Source: Microbacterium sp. ProA8 | GTDB taxonomy: Bacteria; Actinomycetota; Actinomycetes; Actinomycetales; Microbacteriaceae | Assembly: GCF_039905635.1 (NCBI RefSeq) | Contig: NZ_CP157000.1 | Coordinates: 3,720,001-3,784,000, forward strand | Reading direction: 5' to 3' | DNA length: 64,000 nucleotides | Shown here: positions 1-7,848 of the stretch, in pieces | Layout of the letters: each line of letters opens with the position of its first letter | How positions within the stretch are numbered: the first letter of the stretch is position 1 | Made by a program: the position numbers and the translations under genes | The notes under the pieces: model-generated | What the model was told of the DNA's origin: nothing | Databases searched by the model: none | The model's input: only the letters and a program-made list of their open reading frames with translations

Positions 1-2
1 AC

Positions 3-776
3 GGCGACGCGCAGGAGTTCCTCGCGTCGGGCGTCGACATGGCCAAGTTCATCGAGGCGGTGGTCGCGATCGCCGACACGGTCGCCGCCACGAAGAAGAG
101 CGAGAAGCGCATCATGATCTCGTTCGACGAGTGGAACATCTGGTACCTGCACGACGACGAGGGCGGCCAGAACGACAAGCCCGAGGAGAAGGGCTGGCCG
201 GTCGCACCGCGCCTGCTGGAGGACCGGTACAGCGCGCTCGACGCCGTCGTCTTCGGCGACCTCATGATCACGCTGCTGCAGCACGCCGACCGCGTGCGCT
301 CGGCGTCGCTGGCCCAGCTCGTCAACGTGATCGCGCCGATCATGACGGAGCCGGGCGGACCCGCGTGGCGTCAGACGACGTTCTTCCCCTTCTCGATCAC
401 GTCGCGCCTCGCACAGGGGCGCGCGCTGCGCGTGCCGGTCGCCTCGAGCACGTTCGCGAGCGAGAAGCTCGGCGAGGTGGCCACCCTGAACGCCGTCGCG
501 ACCATCGACGACGACGGCGTGTCGCTCTTCGTGGTGAACCGTTCGACGACGGATGCCGCGGACCTACGTGTCGACCTCGCTCCGCTGGTGCGGGACCTCG
601 GGCGTGACGTCGCCGTCGTCGAGTCGCACCTGCTGCACGAGGACGACGTGTACGCGGCCAACACCCTCGACGATCCGGAGCGTGTCGGCGTGCGCGGCGC
701 CGAGGCATCCGTCGACGGCGAATCGCTCTCGGTGTACCTGCCCGCCGTGTCGTGGGCGGCGGTGCGGCTCGCATGA
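3..776 (+). CDS. alpha-L-arabinofuranosidase, GH51 (C-terminal part, cut by window start)
   Basis: This is the last 257 residues of a retaining arabinofuranosidase that removes arabinose side chains from arabinan or arabinoxylan, probably inside the cell because the neighbouring genes are intracellular-type. The visible FDEWN(I)WY motif near nt 120-145 carries the GH51 nucleophile glutamate. The part after about codon 120 fits the C-terminal beta-sandwich of the family. The reading frame is open to the left edge, so the true start lies outside. Its TGA stop overlaps the ATG of the next glycosidase (ATGA), so the two are translationally coupled. The family is clear from the motif; the natural substrate is inferred. 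Confidence 0.88.
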   Translation, partial: GDAQEFLASGVDMAKFIEAVVAIADTVAATKKSEKRIMISFDEWNIWYLHDDEGGQNDKPEEKGWPVAPRLLEDRYSALDAVVFGDLMITLLQHADRVRSASLAQLVNVIAPIMTEPGGPAWRQTTFFPFSITSRLAQGRALRVPVASSTFASEKLGEVATLNAVATIDDDGVSLFVVNRSTTDAADLRVDLAPLVRDLGRDVAVVESHLLHEDDVYAANTLDDPERVGVRGAEASVDGESLSVYLPAVSWAAVRLA

Positions 777-3088
777 CCAGCGCTCCCGGTGCACCGGCGA
801 TGTCCGGACACATCGCGCTCCCCGCACCGCTGCGGCTCGACGCGACCGGCGTCGCTCGCGCCGAGCGGCGCCCGCGCATGGCGAACACCGAGGACCCCCG
901 ACCCGGGCTTGCGCTGACCAGCCGCGCGCTCATGCGGGACGGGCGCCCGTGGCTGCCGGTGTCGGGCGAACTGCACTACACGCGGGTTCCGCGCGAGCGA
1001 TGGACGTCGCGGCTGCGGCTCATGCGGTCCGGCGGCATCTCCGTCGTGTCGACGTACGTGCCGTGGCTCCATCACGAACCGGTCCGGGGCGAGGTGCGCT
1101 TCGACGGACGGTTCGATCTCGCGGCGTTCGTCGATGCCGTGCGCGCCGAAGGGCTCGAGATCGTGCTGCGCATCGGCCCGTGGGTGCACGGCGAGATGCG
1201 CAACGGCGGATTCCCCGACTGGGTGCAGCAGGCGCCGGTGCAGCACCGCACCGACGACCCGGCGTACCTCGATCTCGTGCGGGAGTGGTTCGGGCGCATC
1301 GCCCGCGCCCTCGACGGGCGCTGCCGCCCCGACACGGTGCTCGCGATCCAGCTCGAGAACGAGCTGTACGACCAGCCGGGCCATCTCGTCACCCTCAAGC
1401 GGCTCGCCCGTGAGGCAGGCCTGTCGGCCCCGCTGTGGACGGCGACCGCGTGGGGCGGCGCCGATCTTCCCGATCCCGAGGTGCTGCCGCTGTGGGGCGG
1501 CTACGGCGACGGATTCTGGGTCGACCCCGGCGAGCCGTGGGATCCGACTTTCCGGGCGCACTACTTCTTCTCCGACACGTGGGACGACCCCGGCATCGGC
1601 GCCGACGTCCGCGGCGCCGAGGCGACCGGCGGCGCCGCCGAGCTGTCGCCGTGGTTCCCGGCAGCCACGTGCGAGCTCGGCGGCGGCATGGCGACGGCGT
1701 ACCACCGCCGGCCGCGTCCCGACGCCCTCGACATCGCCGCCGTCGCGCACGCCAAGCTGGGCAGCGGATCCGCGTGGCAGGGCTTCTACATGTACGCCGG
1801 CGGCACGAACCCCGGGCCGGGACTCGAGGAGACCCAGGCCACGGGGTACCCCAACGACATGACGCGGCTGAGCTACGACTTCCACGCGCCGATCGGCGAG
1901 GCCGGCCGCACCGCCCCGAGCCACGCCGCACTGCGGCTGCAGCATGCGTTCATCGAGGCGTTCGGGGAACGCCTCGCTCCGATGCCGGCGCACCTTCCCG
2001 CGGAGCGCCCGTCCGGCGTCGAGGATGCCGAGACGCTGCGGTGGGCCGTCCGTGCCGAGGACGGCGCGGGCTTCGTGTTCATCGGTTGGCATCAGCCGCA
2101 CGTGCCGCTGTCGACCTGCCGCGCCGCGCAGTTCCGGATCGAGACGCCGGACGGTGTCGTCACGCTGCCGAGCACGCCCGCCGACATCCCACCGGGCACG
2201 CTCGCCCGGTGGCCGCTCGGTCTCGAGGTGGGCAGCGTCAGGGTCGAGTGGGCGACGGCGTCGGCGGTCACCGTGCTGCCCGGGACCCCGGCATCCGGAT
2301 CCGTTCCGACCCTCGTCCTGATGGAAGACGCCGGAATCCCGGTCGAGATCGCGCATGACGGCCTCGCCCACCGTGTGACACCCGGGCCGTCGCCGCTGCG
2401 CATCGAGGAACCCCATGGTGCCGCGCTGGATGTGCTGGTCCTCCCCGCCGCGGATGCCGCGCGGGTCTGGGTGGTCGACGCGGCAGCCGGCGGACGGCGG
2501 CTGTTCGTCGGGTCGGACGAGCTGATCTGGGACGCCGCCGGCAGCGTGTCGGTGCGGGCCGGCGGGCCGGCACCCGACCTGCGGGAGTACACCGGAGGCG
2601 CCTGGCGCGAACTCGCGTGGGAGCAGGACGGCGGCGCCGCCGTCGTGGAGAGCGTTGCGGTCGAGGCGGTCCGAGAGCCCTCGATGCCGTCCGGCCGCTA
2701 CGGGTCACGCGATGGCCGGCCGTCGGCGCCGGATGACGCGGTGCTCGAGGCGCACGCGGCGGTGTACCGCCTGGACATCCCCGAGTGGGTCGACGAAGAC
2801 GCGGTGCTGCGGATCCGCTGGGCCGGCGACATCGCGCAGCTGCGCGTCGACGGGGTGACGGCCACCGACCGGTTCTGGGACGGCTCCGAGCTCGTGGCGA
2901 ACCTGCGCGACATCGGCGCCTCCCGCTCGACGCGCGTGGAGCTGCACGTGCTGCCGCTCCGCCGCGACAGCAGCGTGCACCTGCCCGCCGACGCCGCCAC
3001 CCGCCTCGTGGCATCGGGCGACGGCCTGTGCGCAGTGGACGCCGCAGAGATCGACCAGCGGGCCCGCTGGAGCGAGGCGCTTGCATGA
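773..3088 (+). CDS. beta-galactosidase-type glycoside hydrolase (GH35-like)
   Basis: This 771-residue enzyme probably hydrolyses terminal beta-galactosides. It has a (beta/alpha)8 catalytic domain at about residues 45-400, opening with SGELHYTRVP, the GH35-type signature. The QLENE motif near residues 193-197 is the likely acid/base. The CELGGG segment near 300-305 is in the right place for the nucleophile but is not the usual GH35 wording. The second half looks like beta-sandwich domains. There is no signal peptide. I chose ATG 773 because it overlaps the preceding stop in an ATGA junction; an in-frame ATG at 752 would overlap the upstream gene for no reason. A diverged GH42-like activity cannot be excluded. 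Confidence 0.8.
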   Translation: MTSAPGAPAMSGHIALPAPLRLDATGVARAERRPRMANTEDPRPGLALTSRALMRDGRPWLPVSGELHYTRVPRERWTSRLRLMRSGGISVVSTYVPWLHHEPVRGEVRFDGRFDLAAFVDAVRAEGLEIVLRIGPWVHGEMRNGGFPDWVQQAPVQHRTDDPAYLDLVREWFGRIARALDGRCRPDTVLAIQLENELYDQPGHLVTLKRLAREAGLSAPLWTATAWGGADLPDPEVLPLWGGYGDGFWVDPGEPWDPTFRAHYFFSDTWDDPGIGADVRGAEATGGAAELSPWFPAATCELGGGMATAYHRRPRPDALDIAAVAHAKLGSGSAWQGFYMYAGGTNPGPGLEETQATGYPNDMTRLSYDFHAPIGEAGRTAPSHAALRLQHAFIEAFGERLAPMPAHLPAERPSGVEDAETLRWAVRAEDGAGFVFIGWHQPHVPLSTCRAAQFRIETPDGVVTLPSTPADIPPGTLARWPLGLEVGSVRVEWATASAVTVLPGTPASGSVPTLVLMEDAGIPVEIAHDGLAHRVTPGPSPLRIEEPHGAALDVLVLPAADAARVWVVDAAAGGRRLFVGSDELIWDAAGSVSVRAGGPAPDLREYTGGAWRELAWEQDGGAAVVESVAVEAVREPSMPSGRYGSRDGRPSAPDDAVLEAHAAVYRLDIPEWVDEDAVLRIRWAGDIAQLRVDGVTATDRFWDGSELVANLRDIGASRSTRVELHVLPLRRDSSVHLPADAATRLVASGDGLCAVDAAEIDQRARWSEALA

Positions 3089-3112
3089 CGCCCGATCGCG
3101 TGTCACACTATT

Positions 3113-3126
3113 GGAAAGCGTTTACC
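3113..3126. promoter_or_regulatory. LacI-family operator-like site
   Basis: The site reads GGAAAGCGTTTACC, a near-palindrome built on the AAANCGTTT core typical of LacI/CcpA-type operators. It sits 60 bp before the start of the Gfo/Idh gene, in the only gap of this gene string. Similar sites precede the genes at 28125, 29666 and 37535. The repressor is unknown; one of the LacI proteins at 26991 or 28125 is a candidate. Confidence 0.6.
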
Positions 3127-3185
3127 CACCCCGCAATCCGTGGTGGCGGGTACCCCACAGCCTTCAGAGCAGAAAGCAGGACCCC

Positions 3186-4388
3186 ATGACCGACACGACA
3201 CTCGCTCCGGCCTCGGCCGAGGCATCCGCTCGTCCGCAGGTGCGCGAGATCGGCATCATCATGAACGGCGTCTCGGGCCGCATGGGCTACCGCCAGCACC
3301 TGGTGCGCTCGATCCTCGCGATCCGCGACCAGGGCGGGATCGAGCTGCCCGACGGCACCAAGGTGACCGTCAAGCCGCTGCTCGTCGGCCGCAGCGAGGC
3401 CAAGCTCGCCGACCTCGCCGCCAAGCACGGCATCGAGGACTACACGACCGACCTCGACGCCGCCCTCGCCGACCCGCGCTGGGAGATCTACGCCGACTTC
3501 CTCGTCACGAAGGCGCGTGCGTCTGCGCTGCGCAAGGCGATCGCCGCCGGCAAGACCATCTACACCGAGAAGCCCACGGCCGAGACCGTCGACGAGGCGC
3601 TCGAGCTCGCGAAGCTCGCGCAGGAGGCGGGCGTCAAGACCGGCGTCGTGCACGACAAGCTCTACCTGCCGGGCCTGCAGAAGCTCAAGCGCCTCATCGA
3701 CTCCGGCTTCTTCGGCCGCATCCTCTCGGTGCGCGGCGAGTTCGGCTACTGGGTGTTCGAGGGCGACTGGCAGCCCGCGCAGCGCCCCAGCTGGAACTAC
3801 CGGGCCGAGGACGGCGGCGGCATCATCGTGGACATGTTCCCGCACTGGAACTACGTGCTCGAGAACCTGTTCGGCGAGGTCAAGTCCGTCTACGCCCAGG
3901 CCGCCGTGCACATCGCCGACCGCTGGGACGAGAAGGGCGAGCACTACACCGCCACCGCCGAGGACGCCGCCTATGGCATCTTCGAGCTCGAGGGCGACAT
4001 CGTGGCGCAGATCAACTCGTCGTGGACCGTGCGCGTGAACCGCGACGAGCTCGTCGAGTTCCACGTCGACGGCACGCACGGCTCGGCCGTGGTGGGCCTG
4101 TTCGGTGCGAAGATCCAGCACCGCAACGCCACCCCGAAGCCGGTGTGGAATCCCGACCTCGCCGACGACCACGACTACGACGCCGACTGGGCCGAGGTTC
4201 CGACGAACGACGTGTTCCAGAACGGCTTCCGCCAGCAGTGGGAGGAGTTCCTCGTCTCGTACGTCGAGGGCACCGACTACGAGTTCGACCTCCTCTCGGG
4301 CGCGCGCGGCGTGCTGCTCGCCGAGGCCGGCCTGCAGTCGAGCCGCGAGGGCCGCAAGGTCGAGCTGCCGACCCTGTCGCTCGACTGA
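3186..4388 (+). CDS. Gfo/Idh/MocA family oxidoreductase
   Basis: This is a 400-residue NAD(P)-dependent sugar or cyclitol dehydrogenase. The Rossmann region begins at about residue 20 with GIIMNGVSGRMGYRQH. The family motif EKPTAE lies near residue 120, followed by the alpha/beta substrate domain. Start ATG 3186 follows AGCAGGA at suitable spacing; an upstream in-frame start at 3081 would overlap the preceding gene. A LacI-type operator lies just upstream. It leads a tight set with a DUF993 protein, a TIM-barrel isomerase and a hydrolase, suggesting that it oxidises a sugar later isomerised and cleaved. The 3-keto-sugar pathways that pair Gfo/Idh with AP-endonuclease-2-type isomerases are a plausible model, but the substrate is not known. 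Confidence 0.85.
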   Translation: MTDTTLAPASAEASARPQVREIGIIMNGVSGRMGYRQHLVRSILAIRDQGGIELPDGTKVTVKPLLVGRSEAKLADLAAKHGIEDYTTDLDAALADPRWEIYADFLVTKARASALRKAIAAGKTIYTEKPTAETVDEALELAKLAQEAGVKTGVVHDKLYLPGLQKLKRLIDSGFFGRILSVRGEFGYWVFEGDWQPAQRPSWNYRAEDGGGIIVDMFPHWNYVLENLFGEVKSVYAQAAVHIADRWDEKGEHYTATAEDAAYGIFELEGDIVAQINSSWTVRVNRDELVEFHVDGTHGSAVVGLFGAKIQHRNATPKPVWNPDLADDHDYDADWAEVPTNDVFQNGFRQQWEEFLVSYVEGTDYEFDLLSGARGVLLAEAGLQSSREGRKVELPTLSLD

Positions 4389-4417
4389 CCGACCTGCTGA
4401 CAGAACGGAACTGGCGG

Positions 4418-5635
4418 ATGCCGAAACTCACCCTGCTCTCCGACGCCGGGGCGCTCTCCGCGGTCGAGCTGAACGAGTCGCCGGGCTACACCAAGCCCAC
4501 CAGCCCTCTGCGCAGCCGGGTCGCCTACGCCGCCGCACACGTCGTGCCGCAGACCTGGGCCGACAACACCCCCGGCCGGCCCGCCGAGGTCGATTGGGAT
4601 GCCACGCTCGACTTCCGTCGCGCGGTGTACTCCTGGGGTCTCGGCGTCGCCGACGCCATGGACACGGCGCAGCGCAACATGGGCCTGGATGCGGCCGCGA
4701 CGCGCGAGCTCATCGCCCGATCGGCGCAGGTCGCCCGCGAGGAGGGCGGCTCGGTCGTCGTCGGCGTCAACACCGACCACGTCGACGCCGAGCGCATCTC
4801 GGTCGACGAGGTCATCGACGCCTACAAGCAGCAGCTCCACTTCACCGAGGAGCAGGGCGCAGGCCCCGTGCTGATGGCCTCGCGTCACCTCGCCCGGGCC
4901 GCCGAGTCCGCCGACGACTACCGCCGGGTGTACCGCGAGGTGCTCGGCTCGGCGACGACCCCCGTCGTGCTGCACTGGCTCGGCACCGCGTTCGACCCGG
5001 TGCTCGAGGGGTACTTCGGCTCGCCCGACTGGCGCGAGGCCTCGGCGGTGCTGCTCGAGGTCATCCAGGAGAACGTCGACAAGGTCGCGGGCGTCAAGAT
5101 GAGCCTGCTGGATGCCGCATCCGAGGTGTCGGTGCGCGAGCGCCTTCCCGAGGGCGTGCGCATGTTCACCGGCGACGACTTCAACTACGTCGGACTGATC
5201 GGCGGGGCCGACGTCCCCGATGCCCGGCAGCCGGAGCGCGACGCGGACAGCACCCGCCAGCACTCCGACGCGCTGCTCGGCGCGTTCGCCGCGATCACGC
5301 CGGTCGCCTCGGCGGCCATCCAGGCGCTCGACGCCGGCGACCCGGCACGGTACCTCGAGATCCTCGAGCCGACCGAGGAGCTGAGCCGCCAGGTCTTCGC
5401 CGCGCCGACGTTCTACTACAAGACCGGTGTCGCGTTCCTCTCCTGGCTCAACGGCCACCAGCCGGCGTTCCAGATGGTGGGCGGGCTGCACTCGGCACGG
5501 AGTCTCCCCCACCTGTCGCGCATCGTCGAGCTGGCGAACTCCTCGCTCGCGCTCGAGCGGCCGGAGCTCGCGATGATCCGCTGGCACGGCATGCTGCGCC
5601 ACAACGGCATCGACGTCCCCGGAGTGATCGCATGA
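4418..5635 (+). CDS. DUF993 family, dihydrodipicolinate synthase-like TIM-barrel protein
   Basis: This 405-residue protein resembles the DUF993 group, distant relatives of class I aldolases such as DapA. Features are the N-terminal TWADNTPGRPAEVDW segment, GVNTDHV near residues 115-121, and VKMSLLDAASE, which holds the lysine most likely to form a Schiff base (about residue 228). No reaction has been established that I can name with confidence. An aldolase or lyase cleaving a keto-sugar fits the fold and the neighbours. Start ATG 4418 follows ACGGAA. The stop overlaps an ATG (ATGA) that opens only a 38-codon reading frame, not the next full gene. Confidence 0.75.
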   Translation: MPKLTLLSDAGALSAVELNESPGYTKPTSPLRSRVAYAAAHVVPQTWADNTPGRPAEVDWDATLDFRRAVYSWGLGVADAMDTAQRNMGLDAAATRELIARSAQVAREEGGSVVVGVNTDHVDAERISVDEVIDAYKQQLHFTEEQGAGPVLMASRHLARAAESADDYRRVYREVLGSATTPVVLHWLGTAFDPVLEGYFGSPDWREASAVLLEVIQENVDKVAGVKMSLLDAASEVSVRERLPEGVRMFTGDDFNYVGLIGGADVPDARQPERDADSTRQHSDALLGAFAAITPVASAAIQALDAGDPARYLEILEPTEELSRQVFAAPTFYYKTGVAFLSWLNGHQPAFQMVGGLHSARSLPHLSRIVELANSSLALERPELAMIRWHGMLRHNGIDVPGVIA

Positions 5636-5748
5636 CCGCCGCCGAGGCATCCGTGTCCCGAAATCTCCCCCTCGTGTCCCGATTTCGGTCGGTGCGCGGC
5701 GCCATGAGCGAGCGAAATCGGGACATGGCAGAAGGGAACGCACGATGA
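5632..5748 (+). other. 38-codon linking frame containing a palindromic repeat
   Basis: Between the DUF993 gene and the isomerase gene, an ATG at 5632 overlaps the upstream stop, and its own TGA (5746-5748) overlaps the downstream ATG. The frame encodes 38 residues with no recognisable domain. It contains a 13-bp inverted repeat, TGTCCCGATTTCG (5675-5687) and CGAAATCGGGACA (5713-5725), plus a partial direct copy at 5655-5665. I read it mainly as an inserted REP-like element rather than a gene; translation through it may keep the operon coupled. Confidence 0.4.
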
Positions 5749-6626
5749 CTGCTGTCGACCCGCGCCTGTCGATCAACCAGGCCACGATCAAACACGCCGA
5801 TCTCGCCACCGCACTGCGCGTGACGGCCGAGGCGGGCGTCGAGGCGATCGGCCTCTGGCGCGAGCCCGTGCAGGAGGTCGGCCTCGCGACCGCCGCGAAG
5901 ATGCTCGCCGACTCGGGCCTGCGCTTCACGACGCACTGCCGATCCGGCTTCTTCACGATGCCCGAGGGCCCGGCGCGCCGCGCGTCGATCGACGACAACC
6001 GCGTCGCGATCGAAGAGGCGGCGACCCTCGCCGCTGCGGGCGCCGAGGGGTCGACCGCGATCCTCGTGCTCGTCGCGGGCGGCCTCCCCGAGGGGTCTCG
6101 CGACCTGGTCGGCGCCCGTGAGCGGGTGCGCGACGCGATCGGCGAGCTGGCTCCGGATGCCGCGGCCGCCGGTGTGACGCTCGCCATCGAGCCGCTGCAT
6201 CCGATGTACGCCTCCGACCGCTGCGTCGTCTCCACCCTCGGGCAGGCGCTCGACATCGCCGCAGACTTCGACCCGGCCGTCGTCGGGGCCACCGTCGACA
6301 CCTTCCACATCTGGTGGGACCCCGACGTCCTCGCCTCGATCGAGCGCGCGGGCCGCGAGGGCCGCATCGCGACGTACCAGGTGTGCGACTGGAAGACCCC
6401 GCTCGCCGCGGACGTGCTGCTCAGCCGGCACTACCCGGGCGACGGCGTCATCGACTTCGGCTCGCTGACCGCCGCCGTCGAGGCGACGGGCTACGACCGC
6501 GACATCGAGGTCGAGATCTTCAACGAGGAGATCTGGGCCACCGCCCCGCTCGTCGCGGTGCAGCGCGCGGCCGCCGGGTTCGCGGCATCCGTCTCGCCCC
6601 ACCTCCGCACCCGCGTCGCGAGCTGA
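5745..6626 (+). CDS. sugar phosphate isomerase/epimerase-like TIM barrel (AP endonuclease 2 family)
   Basis: This 293-residue single-domain protein belongs to the xylose-isomerase-like TIM-barrel superfamily, whose members are metal-dependent isomerases or epimerases of keto-sugars. Putative metal ligands are seen in order: IEPLHPMY (Glu and His, about 150), VDTFHIWWDPD (Asp and His, about 186), QVCDW and EVEIFNEE near the end. Start ATG 5745 follows AGAAGGG. It lies 10 nt ahead of the hydrolase gene and behind DUF993, so it very likely acts in the same pathway. The sequence does not separate isomerase, epimerase and 3-keto-glycoside lyase activities. Confidence 0.8.
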   Translation: MTAVDPRLSINQATIKHADLATALRVTAEAGVEAIGLWREPVQEVGLATAAKMLADSGLRFTTHCRSGFFTMPEGPARRASIDDNRVAIEEAATLAAAGAEGSTAILVLVAGGLPEGSRDLVGARERVRDAIGELAPDAAAAGVTLAIEPLHPMYASDRCVVSTLGQALDIAADFDPAVVGATVDTFHIWWDPDVLASIERAGREGRIATYQVCDWKTPLAADVLLSRHYPGDGVIDFGSLTAAVEATGYDRDIEVEIFNEEIWATAPLVAVQRAAAGFAASVSPHLRTRVAS

Positions 6627-6636
6627 GCACTCGGCC

Positions 6637-7848
6637 ATGAGCACGGGAGCGCTCGCGGGATACGCCGACTGGCCGGCGTACCTCGCGGGCGCTTCGGCGT
6701 TCGTGCCGGTCGGTCTCGACGGATGCCGCAACGCCGGCGGCGAGGGCGGCACAGCTCCGCCAGGGCTCGACGCCTCACCAGGGAACGGCGTCGCGACCGG
6801 AGCCCACGCCCGCCGCGCCCTGGGCGAGGTGCTGGGCGTGCGCGCGGCGAGCGCCGCCGACCTGAAGGTCGACCGCGAGTGGGTCGCCGACGGCGTGCGC
6901 GGCCGTGAGCTGAGCTGGTGGCTCGGCTTCGGCCCACGGACGCGCGCCTACCTGCTCGAACCCGCCGAGCACGACGGCGATCTCCCCGGCGTGCTCGCGC
7001 TCCACGCGCACGGCGGCGTGCGGTCCACCGGAGCCGAGCAGCTCGTCGACACGGGGCGGGCACCCAGCCCCTCCGCGGCCCGCCTGCGCGCCCGCTGCTA
7101 CGCGGGACGCACTCCCGCCAACGACCTCGCCCGGGACGGCTTCGCGGTGCTGGTGCCCGATGCGTTCTCGTGGGCCAGTCGTGCGTTCGACCTGTCGTCG
7201 CCGCCGGAGGTGCTCGCGCGCCTGGGTGCGGCACTCGACGCCCTGCACCGCGAACGCCGCGAGACGCTGTCGGCCGACGAGCGCTTCGACGAGCTCTCGT
7301 CGCTGCACGAGTACGGCATCGCGAAGGCCGCGGGTGCACTCGGCACGACCTTCGCCGGCGCCGTCGCCACCGACGATCTGGCGGCACTGGACGTGCTGGC
7401 GGGCTGGCCTGGCGTCGATGCCGGACGCCTCGGCGCGATGGGCTTCTCGGGCGGCGGCGGCCGGGCGCTGTTCGCAGGGGCGCTCGACGGCCGGGTCGCG
7501 GCATCCGTCGTCGCGGGCATGATGGCGACCTCTGCCTCGCTCATCCCGGACTACCTCGACACCCACTCGTGGCTGCTGCACAGCCCGGGTCTCGCGGCGC
7601 GCTTCGACCTGCCCGACATCGCGGCCCTCGGCCGCCGGGTGCTCGTGCAGTACGGCGAGCGCGACGAGCTCTTCCCCCGGCAGGGGATGACGGATGCCGA
7701 CACCCGGCTCCGCACCCTGCTCGGTGCCCGCTACACCGGCGCGTTGCACGACGCCGGGCACGAGTTCACCGCCGCGATGCAGGACGAGGCGCGGGCGTTC
7801 CTGGCGCAGGCGCTCCTCCCACCCGCGCGCGGCGATACCGCAGCGTGA
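6637..7848 (+). CDS. alpha/beta hydrolase (dienelactone hydrolase / acetyl esterase-like)
   Basis: This is a 403-residue cytoplasmic serine hydrolase without a signal peptide. The nucleophile elbow is GFSGGGGR (Ser about 270), with a likely catalytic Asp in GERDELF and His in DAGHEF near the end, in the usual order. A long N-terminal extension of about 110 residues precedes the core, as in the Abhydrolase_7 / acetyl-xylan-esterase-like group. It closes the cassette starting at 3186 and may remove acyl groups from the imported sugar. Its last 83 nt overlap, tail to tail, the end of the alpha-mannosidase gene on the other strand. No terminator hairpin is visible between them. Confidence 0.78.
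   Translation: MSTGALAGYADWPAYLAGASAFVPVGLDGCRNAGGEGGTAPPGLDASPGNGVATGAHARRALGEVLGVRAASAADLKVDREWVADGVRGRELSWWLGFGPRTRAYLLEPAEHDGDLPGVLALHAHGGVRSTGAEQLVDTGRAPSPSAARLRARCYAGRTPANDLARDGFAVLVPDAFSWASRAFDLSSPPEVLARLGAALDALHRERRETLSADERFDELSSLHEYGIAKAAGALGTTFAGAVATDDLAALDVLAGWPGVDAGRLGAMGFSGGGGRALFAGALDGRVAASVVAGMMATSASLIPDYLDTHSWLLHSPGLAARFDLPDIAALGRRVLVQYGERDELFPRQGMTDADTRLRTLLGARYTGALHDAGHEFTAAMQDEARAFLAQALLPPARGDTAA

Noticed and set aside
371..2416. 681-codon minus-strand open frame across the GH51/GH35 genes
   Set aside because: It is the antisense shadow of high-GC coding DNA: its residues are mostly Arg, Ala, Gly and Pro with no domain, while the plus strand shows clear glycosidase motifs.
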